From JAAAPF01 sp964481035 (lineage in GTDB: Bacteria; Pseudomonadota; Alphaproteobacteria; Geminicoccales; Geminicoccaceae), in contig CAYZSE010000149.1 of the NCBI GenBank assembly GCA_964481035.1, forward strand, positions 1 through 6,455: a stretch of DNA of 6,455 nt. Reading direction: 5' to 3'. A program made the position numbers and the translations under genes. The notes beneath the pieces are model-generated. The model was not told the DNA's origin, did no database searches, and saw only the letters and a program-made list of their open reading frames with translations. Of the stretch, positions 1 through 6,027 are shown one piece after another. The number at the start of each line of letters is the position of its first letter. Positions within the stretch are counted from its first letter, which is position 1.

Positions 1-365
1 ACGCCCTCGAGCGGAATGGCGCCGAGCACCCTGTCGAACCTGTTGTTGTCGTTCGCGTCGTGGAACGCGGTGACGGCGTACCGGCCCGGCGCGAGGCCGG
101 CGAACCGCACGGTGGCCCAGGCGTGGTCGGCCGCGGCGACCTGGCGAGCGACGACACCTTCGTGGCGCCGCGCCCACGCTTCGGCGCTGTCGAAAAGGGC
201 GACGCGGAGGGCGCCGCCGATCGCCCGGACGCCGCGGAGCTGGACGACCAGCTCGACCTCGGACGCGCCGGCGCGCACCGTCGCCAGCGAGGCGCAAGCC
301 CCGAGCGCCCAGCCGGTGAGCTGCCGTCGTCGCAGCGTCTTCGGGATCGCGTCGCCGCGCGGCAT
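1..365 (-). CDS. DUF2141-family exported protein, copy 1 (C-terminus beyond window)
   Basis: The frame opens at an ATG (365-363) preceded by GGGAGA at 379-374, eight bases upstream, and is open to the window edge, giving about 121 residues without a stop. The N-terminus carries an RRR cluster (residues 12-14) followed by a short hydrophobic stretch ending near AGAS (32-35). This looks like a twin-arginine (Tat) signal, although Gln sits where Phe is usual. An LGAC (21-24) could alternatively be a weak lipobox. The mature part shows the DUF2141 (Pfam PF09912) hallmarks: LRVALFDSAE, then GRYAVTAFHD followed by ANDNNRFDRVLG. Over 85 ungapped positions it is about 58% identical to the next gene (442-870) by hand count, so the two are paralogues. 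DUF2141 proteins are small secreted proteins of unknown function. The acidic D-x-N-D-N stretch resembles a metal-binding loop, but that is inference. It lies 76 bases downstream of copy 2 and may be co-transcribed with it. Confidence 0.85.
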   Translation of the reverse strand, partial: MPRGDAIPKTLRRRQLTGWALGACASLATVRAGASEVELVVQLRGVRAIGGALRVALFDSAEAWARRHEGVVARQVAAADHAWATVRFAGLAPGRYAVTAFHDANDNNRFDRVLGAIPLEG

Positions 366-441
366 GGCGTCGGTCTCCCGGTTCGCCCCTCGATACCGCA
401 AGCTCGCACGGGATCGCGCGCGACGAAAGAGACGTTGCCCT

Positions 442-870
442 TCAGCCGGCGACGTAGCGCATCCGCAGCGTGACCTCGCGGCTCCCCCGCACCTCGACCG
501 CCAGGTCGTCGAAGCTCGGCGGCAGGAGCAACGCCGGGTCGTTGCTCAGCGCGACGCCCTCGCCCGGCAACAGGCCCAACAGACGGTCGAGCCGCCGGTT
601 GTCGTTCTCGTCGTGAAAGGCGGTGACGGCGTAGCGGCCCGGCGTCAGCCCCGCGAAGCGGATGACGACGCTCGTCCCCTCGGCGGCGACGGCGTGCGTG
701 GCGATCACCCCCGCACGGCGGCGCGCGAAGCCTTCGGCGCTGGCGAAGAGACCGACCCGCAACGATCCGCCGCGGTCTTCGAGACCATCCAGCCGCACCG
801 TCAGGTCGATCGCGCGCGCAGCGGGTGCGGCGGCGAGGAGCAACCACAGGGCCAAGATGAACGAGCGCAT
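442..870 (-). CDS. DUF2141-family exported protein, copy 2 (complete)
   Basis: This is a complete 142-residue protein. The ATG at 870-868 is chosen because it has AGGAGG at 886-881, ten bases upstream, and opens directly into a Sec signal peptide: MRS, a hydrophobic run, and an ARA cleavage site after residue 20. The frame is open further upstream to 1188, but that extension would bury the signal peptide. The mature domain runs the length of DUF2141 (PF09912): GGSLRVGLFASAE, EGFARR, IRFAGLTPGRYAVTAFHD with ENDNRRLDRLLG, then PGEG, LSND and a C-terminal PPSFDDLAVEV strand. A small beta-sandwich of periplasmic or secreted location is likely. No enzymatic function is known for the family. It is a close paralogue of copy 1 and a distant one of the 1013-1288 gene. 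A 142-base gap separates it from the upstream gene, so it could have its own promoter, though none is recognisable. Confidence 0.9.
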   Translation of the reverse strand: MRSFILALWLLLAAAPAARAIDLTVRLDGLEDRGGSLRVGLFASAEGFARRRAGVIATHAVAAEGTSVVIRFAGLTPGRYAVTAFHDENDNRRLDRLLGLLPGEGVALSNDPALLLPPSFDDLAVEVRGSREVTLRMRYVAG

Positions 871-904
871 GGCGGCGCTTCCTCCTCGATACGAGGCGGT
901 GGCT

Positions 905-930
905 GGTGATGGGCGCCGGTGATGGGTGGC
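905..930. repeat. Two tandem 13-bp imperfect repeats upstream of DUF2141 copy 2
   Basis: GGTGATGGGCGCC (905-917) is followed directly by GGTGATGGGTGGC (918-930). The units match at 11 of 13 positions and lie 35-60 bases upstream of the copy 2 start codon on the minus strand. They could be a pair of regulator half-sites or simply a local duplication. Nothing else in this 142-base gap (871-1012) is convincing except the copy 2 ribosome binding site. Confidence 0.35.
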
Positions 931-1012
931 GGTCGAAGCGAACGGGCGTCGTCCGACGAGCTCGACGCTCACGGGTGGATCGTCCCGACCGGGTCGCGCG
1001 CCGGACCGCGGT

Positions 1013-1288
1013 CTACAGATCGCCGTCCTTGAGAGCGTCGACCACGGGTCCGCGCAGGCCGAGGGCCTCGACCCGAAGCAGCAGCGCTCCCGTGCCGGCT
1101 GGCCGGGTGCGCGCGGACCGACGGTCCTCGTCGCGCCGGGCGAAGCCGTCGGAGAGCTCGCCGCGCTCGCCGCGCGTCGGCGTGCCACGCGCCTCGATGC
1201 CGCTCGCGCGGACGACGAGCTCCAGCGCCTGCCCGCTCGTGGCGGCGACGGCCAGGGCCAGGGCGACGGGCAAGGTCAGCTTTTGCAT
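1013..1288 (-). CDS. Small exported protein, diverged and probably truncated DUF2141 paralogue (copy 3)
   Basis: This is a 91-residue reading frame starting at ATG 1288-1286 with GGAGGA at 1302-1297, eight bases upstream. The strong ribosome site, a clear Sec signal peptide (MQKLTLPVALALAVAATSGQA, cleavage near residue 21), and G/C at nearly every third codon position up to the stop all argue that it is translated. It aligns with copy 2 without gaps over about 70 positions: LELVVRASGIEARG matches IDLTVRLDGLEDRG, and DGFARR matches EGFARR. Overall identity is low (roughly 19 of 70 by hand). The core beta-strand LRVGLF is replaced by an unrelated Arg/Glu-rich stretch. The TAG falls exactly where the conserved HDxNxN motif would be, so the C-terminal third of the domain is missing. 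It may be a decaying third copy, a shortened functional variant, or unrelated. No convincing remnant of the missing part is seen in 871-1012. Confidence 0.55.
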   Translation of the reverse strand: MQKLTLPVALALAVAATSGQALELVVRASGIEARGTPTRGERGELSDGFARRDEDRRSARTRPAGTGALLLRVEALGLRGPVVDALKDGDL

Positions 1289-1359
1289 GTCTCGCGTCCT
1301 CCGTCGGCGATCCGATGTCGCCGTGGAGACGACGCTACGGCGGCGGCCTCAGCGGTGGG

Positions 1360-1406
1360 GTGACGTCCATCACAGGCGGCCCGGACACCGGGCGAAGCCA
1401 CGTCAC
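1360..1406. terminator. Nested dyad downstream of aapP, possible operon 3' structure
   Basis: The gap 1289-1483 holds two nested perfect inverted repeats. The outer arms are GTGACGT (1360-1366) and ACGTCAC (1400-1406). Inside them is a 6-bp hairpin, GCCCGG-ACA-CCGGGC (1379-1393). In the minus-strand transcript the structure begins 77 bases after the aapP stop. No T-run follows it, so it is not a canonical intrinsic terminator. It could be a 3' stabilising or processing structure, a Rho-linked end, or an operator for the DUF2141 genes. The ribosome site of copy 3 (1302-1297) is the only other recognisable element in this gap. Confidence 0.3.
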
Positions 1407-1483
1407 GAGGGCGTGTGTCGGGCGCGGGGCGACGTGGTCCGCGCGTTGCGCGCACCCTCGCCGGGGCTCGACCCGCGACGCGC

Positions 1484-2275
1484 TCAGTGCGCCAGGATCT
1501 GGCTCAAGAAGGCCTGAGTGCGATCGTAGCGGGGATGATGGAAGAAGGTCTCGGGGTCCGCCTGCTCGACGATCTCGCCCTGGTCCATGAAGATCACCCG
1601 GTCGGCGACCAGGCGGGCGAAGCCCATCTCGTGGGTGACGACGAGCATCGTCATGCCCTCCTTGGCGAGCTCGACCATGACGTCGAGAACCTCCTTGATC
1701 ATCTCCGGATCGAGCGCCGAGGTCGGCTCGTCGAACAGCATGATCTGCGGCCGCATGCAGAGCGCGCGGGCGATGGCGACGCGCTGCTGCTGGCCGCCGG
1801 AGAGCTGCAAGGGGAACTTGTGCGCCTGTTCGGGAATGCGCACCCGCTCGAGGTACTGCATGGCCAGGGCCTCGGCCTCGGCCTTGGGCATCTTCTTCAC
1901 CCAGATCGGCGCCAGCGTGCAGTTCTCCAGCACCGAGAGGTGCGGGAAGAGGTTGAACTGCTGGAAGACCATGCCGACCTCCGAGCGGATCGCGTCGATG
2001 TTGCGGACGTCGGCGTTGAGCTCGGTGCCGTTGACGACGATCTGGCCCTCCTGGTGGGTCTCCAGGTGGTTGATGCACCGGATCAGGGTCGACTTGCCGG
2101 AGCCGGACGGGCCGCAGACGACGATGCGCTCGCCCTTCTTGACCTCGAGGTCGATGTCCTTGAGGACGTGGAACTGCCCGAACCACTTGTTGACGCGGCT
2201 CATCTCGATGACCCGCTCGTTGGAGATGGCGGAGCGGACGTGCGCCTCGGCCGGCGCTCGGGTGTCGGCGTTCAT
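1484..2275 (-). CDS. aapP: General L-amino acid ABC importer, ATP-binding protein AapP
   Basis: This 263-residue protein has the usual length for polar amino acid ABC ATPases. It hydrolyses ATP on the cytoplasmic face to drive the AapQM channel. All catalytic motifs are intact: Walker A GPSGSGKS (55-62), Q-loop FQQ (104-106), signature LSGGQQQR (158-165), Walker B IMLFDEP (178-184), D-loop SALD (186-189) and H-loop H215 in VVTHEMGFA. The lead-in VNKWFGQFHVLKDIDLEV is typical of AapP/GlnQ-type proteins. The start at 2275 is supported by AGAGGAAAGG just upstream, which overlaps the aapM stop. The internal Met at residue 25 would remove only a variable N-terminal tail and has a poorer context. 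It sits 12 bases after aapM and is the last gene of the aap operon. Rhodobacter naming would be BztD. Confidence 0.96.
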   Translation of the reverse strand: MNADTRAPAEAHVRSAISNERVIEMSRVNKWFGQFHVLKDIDLEVKKGERIVVCGPSGSGKSTLIRCINHLETHQEGQIVVNGTELNADVRNIDAIRSEVGMVFQQFNLFPHLSVLENCTLAPIWVKKMPKAEAEALAMQYLERVRIPEQAHKFPLQLSGGQQQRVAIARALCMRPQIMLFDEPTSALDPEMIKEVLDVMVELAKEGMTMLVVTHEMGFARLVADRVIFMDQGEIVEQADPETFFHHPRYDRTQAFLSQILAH

Positions 2276-2287
2276 CGAGCCTTTCCT

Positions 2288-3625
2288 CTACGAACGGTGG
2301 CCGGTATCGAGCTTGCGCTCGAGGTTGATGCTGTATTGCGACATGGCGAAGCAGAAGACAAAGTAGAGCAGCGTCACCGCGAAGAACGGCTCGATGAACA
2401 GGCCCAGCCAATCCGTGTCCTCACCAACGGCGCGCGCCATGTTCAACAGATCGAACAGGCCGATGATCGAGACCAGCGTGGTGTCCTTGAACAGGCTGAT
2501 GAACTGGCCGACGATCGTCGGGATCATGACCTTGAGGGCCTGCGGCATGATGATGAGCGAGGTGACCTGCCAGTAGCCGAAACCCATCGCCGCGGCGGCC
2601 TCGTACTGCCCGCGCGGGATCGCCTGCAGCCCGCCGCGGACGATCTCCGCCATGTACGCCGAGGCGAACAGGCACACCGCCACGATAGCGCGCACGAGCA
2701 GATCGACCTCGACGCCGATCGGCAGGAAGAGCGGCAGCATGGTCGTGAACATGAAGAGGATCGTGATCAGCGGTACCGAGCGGAACAGCTCGATGAACGC
2801 CGTGCAGAAGACCTGGATCACCGGCATGTCGCAGCGCCGGCCCAGTGCCAGGAGGATGCCCGCCGGCAGCGAGAAGGTGATGCCGATGCCGGAGATGACG
2901 AGAGTGAGGAAGAGGCCGCCCCAGTAGTTGGTGCCGACCTCCGGCAACTCCCAAAGCCAGACCACGGCGTAGGCCACGAGCCACGCGGCGGCGCCGCTGT
3001 AGAGCAGCACGCGGCGCTGGTGCGGCCGGTCGGGCTCCGCCTGCCCCGCCCGCCGCAGGACGAGTGCCACGAGCGTTTCGCTGGTGGTGCGCTCGACGAG
3101 CGTGGTCGCCCAGACCCAGACGAAGGTGACGAGGCCGAGCGCGATCAGCGCCGACCAGATGACGCCCTTGTCGCCGCCGAGAAAGAAGTAGCTCGCGAGG
3201 AACGGGTAGACGAGCACCGCGGTGAACCCGATCGCGACCTTCGAGCGGACGCGCTCGAGCCACAGCGGCACGACCCAGGCGATGAGGATCGCGAAGCCCG
3301 CGTTGATCCGCCAGACTTGGTCCTTCGGGTAGAGGCCATAGATCAGGTTGTCGAACCAGACGAAGACGCCGGGCCAGCAGGCGCCGCTGCGGCCGACGAG
3401 GTCGAGGCACTCGCGGCGGCTCTCGGCCTCCCAGACGGCGTTGAAGACCGCCCAGTCGAGCACGCTGGAGACGAGGAGATAGGCGAGATAGGCGCCGACG
3501 ACCGTCAGCAGCGCGTTGCCGGGCGAGGAGAGGAGGTTCTGACGGATCCAGCCGACCGCACCGAGGGTCCCGGCGGGCGCCGGCCGCGCTTGCTTGGGGC
3601 GGAAGACGGCTGCGGGATCGCTCAT
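2288..3625 (-). CDS. aapM: General L-amino acid ABC importer, permease AapM
   Basis: This is a 445-residue inner-membrane permease that pairs with AapQ. Hydrophobic segments are visible near 38-60, 110-122, 131-150, 157-175, 208-226, 235-260, 282-302, 308-327, 367-392 and 408-430. The C-terminal half is the His/Glu/Gln-type permease core (about 230-440) with the cytoplasmic EAA loop EAAAAMGFG (342-350) leading to IIMPQAL, the contact surface for AapP. The charged linker RRAGQAEPDRPHQRR (191-205) separates the N-terminal helices from this core. The protein is clearly longer than the roughly 384-residue Rhizobium leguminosarum AapM (from memory). The extra length lies in the N-terminal half, as in Rhodobacter BztC-type proteins. 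The start at 3625 has AAGGAG (3638-3633), seven bases upstream and inside the last codons of aapQ. The two genes are separated by one base (TGA-T-ATG), so translation is probably coupled. Confidence 0.95.
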   Translation of the reverse strand: MSDPAAVFRPKQARPAPAGTLGAVGWIRQNLLSSPGNALLTVVGAYLAYLLVSSVLDWAVFNAVWEAESRRECLDLVGRSGACWPGVFVWFDNLIYGLYPKDQVWRINAGFAILIAWVVPLWLERVRSKVAIGFTAVLVYPFLASYFFLGGDKGVIWSALIALGLVTFVWVWATTLVERTTSETLVALVLRRAGQAEPDRPHQRRVLLYSGAAAWLVAYAVVWLWELPEVGTNYWGGLFLTLVISGIGITFSLPAGILLALGRRCDMPVIQVFCTAFIELFRSVPLITILFMFTTMLPLFLPIGVEVDLLVRAIVAVCLFASAYMAEIVRGGLQAIPRGQYEAAAAMGFGYWQVTSLIIMPQALKVMIPTIVGQFISLFKDTTLVSIIGLFDLLNMARAVGEDTDWLGLFIEPFFAVTLLYFVFCFAMSQYSINLERKLDTGHRS

Positions 3626-3626
3626 A

Positions 3627-4820
3627 TCAGCGCTCCTTCAGCATGATGCGGCGGTTGTAGGCGTTCATCACGAGCGACACGAAGAGGCTCACCGTGCAGT
3701 AGAACGCCATGGTCATGGCGACGATGGTGATCGCCTGCCCCGACTGATTGAGGCTGGTGTTCATCCAGACGCTGACCAGATCGGGAAAGCCGATGGCGAT
3801 GGCGAGCGAGCTGTTCTTGGTGACGTTGAGGTACTGGCTGATCGTCGGCGGGATCAGGACCCGAAGCGCCTGCGGCAGGATCACCAGCCGGGTCGTCAAC
3901 CCCGGGCGCAGGTTGAGGCTCGCCGCCGCCTCGTGCTGCCCTTTCGACACCGACTGGATGCCCGAGCGGACGTTTTCCGCGATGAAGCAGGAGGTGTAGA
4001 CCGAAAGCGCTACCACCAGCGCGCAGAAGCTCGGCGGCACGCTGAGCCCGCCTTGATAGTTGAAACCGCGCAGCTCCGGCGCCTCCCATCCCAGCGGGCC
4101 GCCGAGCGCCGCGAACGTCACGAGCGGCAGGCCGACCACCATCGCGAGGCCCGCCGGGATGGCCGGGAAGATCTCGCCGGTGGCCGCCTGGCGGCGATCG
4201 GCCCAGCGCTTGAGACCGACGGCGAGAGCCACCGCCGCTGCGAGCGCGACCAGCACCGCCTCGAAGCCCGGCTCCGGCAGCGGCGCCGGCAAGTAGAAGC
4301 CGCGGTTGTTGAGCGCGAAAAGGTCGAACCAGACGAGGCTGTCCCGCGGCCGCGGCAGGAGATTGAAGACGCCGAAGAACCAGGCGATGATCTGCAGCAG
4401 CAGCGGCGTGTTGCGCAAGAGCTCGACGTAGGAGCGCGCCAGCGTGCGGATCAGCCAATTGTTGGACAGCCGCGCCAGCCCGACGACGAGGCCGAGAACG
4501 GTGGCCAGGACGATGGAGATGACGGCCACCAGCAGCGTGTTGGTGATGCCGACGAGAAAGACGCGCAGGTAGCTGTCGCCTTCCTGATAGGGGATCACCG
4601 TAAAGCTGATGCCGAACCCGGCGGCGACGTCGAGGAAGCCGAACCCCACCGACATGCCGCGGACGGCGAGGTTCTCCAGGGTGTTGTGCACGAGGAACCA
4701 CGCGACGAGCACGACCGCGGCGGCGGTGAGCGCCTGGTAGAGCACGGCGCGGACGTTGCGGTTGTTGAGCCACCCGACGAAACCCCGCCCGCCGCTTCCG
4801 CTTTGCGGAACCGCCAGCAT
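3627..4820 (-). CDS. aapQ: General L-amino acid ABC importer, permease AapQ
   Basis: This 397-residue inner-membrane permease matches the usual AapQ length of about 400. It starts with the family-typical cytoplasmic lead WLNNRNVRAVLYQ (17-29). It then has membrane segments near 30-45, 86-117, 132-152, 186-203, 222-240, 262-283, 318-345 and 364-385, and ends in the conserved LKER. The permease signature is present: GITNTLLVA (91-99), YVELLRNTPLLLQ (131-143) and the EAA loop EAAASLNL...LPQAL (297-319). The Gly expected at the seventh position of the EAA motif is Asn303 here, while its partner AapM keeps Gly348. The ATG at 4820 is preferred because GGAG lies eight bases upstream. An in-frame GTG at 4868 would add 16 residues rich in Arg/Gly and would place the start inside the J-Q stem-loop. 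Rhodobacter naming would be BztB. Confidence 0.95.
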   Translation of the reverse strand: MLAVPQSGSGGRGFVGWLNNRNVRAVLYQALTAAAVVLVAWFLVHNTLENLAVRGMSVGFGFLDVAAGFGISFTVIPYQEGDSYLRVFLVGITNTLLVAVISIVLATVLGLVVGLARLSNNWLIRTLARSYVELLRNTPLLLQIIAWFFGVFNLLPRPRDSLVWFDLFALNNRGFYLPAPLPEPGFEAVLVALAAAVALAVGLKRWADRRQAATGEIFPAIPAGLAMVVGLPLVTFAALGGPLGWEAPELRGFNYQGGLSVPPSFCALVVALSVYTSCFIAENVRSGIQSVSKGQHEAAASLNLRPGLTTRLVILPQALRVLIPPTISQYLNVTKNSSLAIAIGFPDLVSVWMNTSLNQSGQAITIVAMTMAFYCTVSLFVSLVMNAYNRRIMLKER

Positions 4821-4828
4821 CACACATA

Positions 4829-4832
4829 CTCC
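4829..4832 (-). promoter_or_regulatory. Ribosome binding site fixing the aapQ start
   Basis: GGAG on the minus strand lies eight bases before ATG 4820-4818. It is 11 bases downstream of the stem at 4844-4882, so the start stays accessible when the hairpin is formed. This supports the short start over the in-frame GTG codons at 4823 and 4868. Confidence 0.7.
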
Positions 4833-4843
4833 GCGCTCGCCGC

Positions 4844-4882
4844 GGCCGGACGCCTCACACGCTCGCACGTGGGCGTCCGGCC
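4844..4882 (-). other. aapJ-aapQ intergenic stem-loop (11-bp perfect stem)
   Basis: In the transcript the arm GGCCGGACGCC (4882-4872) pairs perfectly with GGCGTCCGGCC (4854-4844) across a 17-base loop. The loop itself can add a small CACG/CGTG stem. The structure starts 33 bases after the aapJ stop and ends 23 bases before the aapQ start. Stem-loops between the binding-protein gene and the permease genes are known in other ABC operons (malE-malF, hisJ-hisQ). There they protect the upstream mRNA and give an excess of binding protein. The same role is inferred here. No T-run follows, so full termination is unlikely. Confidence 0.7.
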
Positions 4883-4890
4883 CGGCCGGA
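4876..4890 (-). repeat. Inverted repeat competing with the J-Q stem
   Basis: TCCGGCC-C-GGCCGGA on the plus strand is a perfect 7+7 dyad with one central base. In RNA it folds as a 5-bp stem with a 5-base loop. It shares bases 4876-4882 with the 5' arm of the larger stem (4844-4882), so the two hairpins cannot form together. It could be an alternative fold or a by-product of the GGCCGGA unit occurring three times here (4844-4850, 4884-4890, and inverted at 4876-4882). Confidence 0.5.
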
Positions 4891-4915
4891 TCAAAGCTCG
4901 GCCGCTGTCAGGCGA

Positions 4916-5944
4916 TCACCGGAACGGCGGGGCGTAGAGGATGCCGCCGTCGGTCCACTGCGCGTTCAGCGTTCCCTCGCGCGGGATGCCGATCGGCGTG
5001 TTCTCGCCGACATTGCGCTCGTAGACCTCGCCGTAGTTGCCGACGCCCTTCAAGACCGCGACCATGAAGTCCGGCGCGAGCCCCAGCCCCTCGCCGATAT
5101 TGCCCTCCACCCCGAGGATGCGTTTCACCGTCGGGTTGTCGGAGCCCATCATCTCATCGACATTCTCCGAGGTGATGCCCACCTCCTCGGCCTCGATCAT
5201 GCCGTTGAGCACCCAGCGGACGATGTCCGACCAGTTCTCGTCACCCTGCCGGGTGACCGGCCCGAGCGGCTCCTTGGAGATCGTCTCCGGCAGGATCACG
5301 TGCGCCGAGGGGTCGGGGAAGGCCGAGCGGCGGGCGGCGAGACCGGACTTGTCGTTGGTGTAGGCGTCGCAGCCGCCGCCGAGGTAGGTCTCGACCAGGA
5401 CGTTGACGTTCTCGTTGGTGACCGGCTCCATCGTCATGCCGTTGGCACGGAAGAAGTCGGCGAGGTTGAGCTCGGTCGTCGTGCCGGTCAGCACGCAGAC
5501 GGTGGCCCCGTCGAGCTCCATGACCGAGCTGATGCCGGTGTCGCGCGGCACCAGGAAGCCCTGGCCGTCGTAGAAGTTGACGCCGGCGAAGGTGATGCCG
5601 AGCTGGCTGTCGCGTACCGCCGTCCAGGTGGTCGTGCGGCTGAGCATGTCGCTCTCGCCGTTGCCGAGCGAGGTGAAGCGCACCGCGGAGGTCACCGACT
5701 GGTACTCGACCTTGTCCGGATCGCCGAAGATAGCGGCGGAGACGGCCCGACACATGTCGACGTCCATGCCCGACCACGTGCCGTCGTCGGCGAGCGCATA
5801 GAACCCCGGGGTCGGCAGGCCGACCTGACAGTTGAGGACGCCGCGCTCCTTGACCGCGGCGAGCGTCTCTTGGGCGCGCGCCTCGCCGGCGAAGCCGAGG
5901 CCGGCGAGCGCGGCGGCGCCGAGCAGCAGAAGATGAGGTCGCAT
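4916..5944 (-). CDS. aapJ: General L-amino acid ABC importer, periplasmic binding protein AapJ
   Basis: This 342-residue protein has the usual AapJ/BztA length. It is a solute-binding protein (family 3 type) that captures a broad range of L-amino acids in the periplasm and delivers them to AapQM. The ATG at 5944 is chosen because GGGAGAG (5955-5949) precedes it and it opens directly into a Sec signal peptide, MRPHLLLLGAAALAGLG, with cleavage at ARA before Q25. There is no lipobox, so the protein is free in the periplasm. Family hallmarks are in order: VKERGVLNCQVG (31-42), SGMDVDMCRAVSAAIFGDP (58-76), LSRTTTWTAVRDS (101-113), FAGVNFYDGQGFLV (119-132), CVLTGTTTELNLADFFRANG (150-169), KEPLGPVTRQGDENW (224-238), KGVGNYGEVYERN (299-311) and the C-terminal GGILYAPPFR. 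Upstream in-frame codons to 6100 lack a ribosome site and would run over the promoter. It is the first gene of the operon. Confidence 0.97.
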   Translation of the reverse strand: MRPHLLLLGAAALAGLGFAGEARAQETLAAVKERGVLNCQVGLPTPGFYALADDGTWSGMDVDMCRAVSAAIFGDPDKVEYQSVTSAVRFTSLGNGESDMLSRTTTWTAVRDSQLGITFAGVNFYDGQGFLVPRDTGISSVMELDGATVCVLTGTTTELNLADFFRANGMTMEPVTNENVNVLVETYLGGGCDAYTNDKSGLAARRSAFPDPSAHVILPETISKEPLGPVTRQGDENWSDIVRWVLNGMIEAEEVGITSENVDEMMGSDNPTVKRILGVEGNIGEGLGLAPDFMVAVLKGVGNYGEVYERNVGENTPIGIPREGTLNAQWTDGGILYAPPFR

Positions 5945-6010
5945 CAAGCTCTCCCGAAACGAACGAGGTTGGTGGTCGGCCAACGAGCAGGACCGTGCCG
6001 ACGAAAGTTC

Positions 6011-6026
6011 AGCAAAGCACATGCCA
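6011..6026 (-). promoter_or_regulatory. Sigma-54 (RpoN) promoter for the aap operon
   Basis: The minus strand reads TGGCATGTGCTTTGCT from 6026 to 6011. It matches the sigma-54 consensus TGGCAYR-N4-TTGCW, with the invariant GG (6025-6024) and GC (6013-6012) separated by exactly ten bases. Transcription would start near position 6000, leaving a leader of about 56 bases before the aapJ ATG. That leader holds a small GTTGG/CCAAC hairpin (5968-5984) and the ribosome site. Nitrogen (Ntr) control of the general amino acid permease is documented in Rhizobium leguminosarum, so a nitrogen-regulated promoter fits the gene function. Confidence 0.75.
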
Positions 6027-6027
6027 C

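Noticed and set aside
871..1188. Upstream extension of DUF2141 copy 2 to 1188
   Set aside because: It overlaps copy 3 in another frame, is Arg/Ala/Pro-rich without family features, and would hide an evident signal peptide.
1441..1453. GCGCG-TTG-CGCGC hairpin downstream of aapP
   Set aside because: A five-bp stem of alternating GC is common by chance in this GC-rich DNA, and no T-run follows. The larger dyad at 1360-1406 is the better candidate.
1415..3646. A 743-codon open frame on the plus strand across aapP and aapM
   Set aside because: It is antisense to two well-supported genes. Its product is a low-complexity mix of Asp, Glu, Arg, His and Leu with no recognisable domain, as expected opposite GC-rich coding DNA.
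4821..4868. GTG start at 4868 for aapQ
   Set aside because: It has no ribosome site and lies in the J-Q stem-loop. The added residues are not family-like, and the ATG at 4820 gives the expected length.
3594..4937. A 447-codon open frame on the plus strand across aapQ
   Set aside because: It mirrors aapQ, is rich in charged residues, and shows no domain, credible ribosome site or signal.
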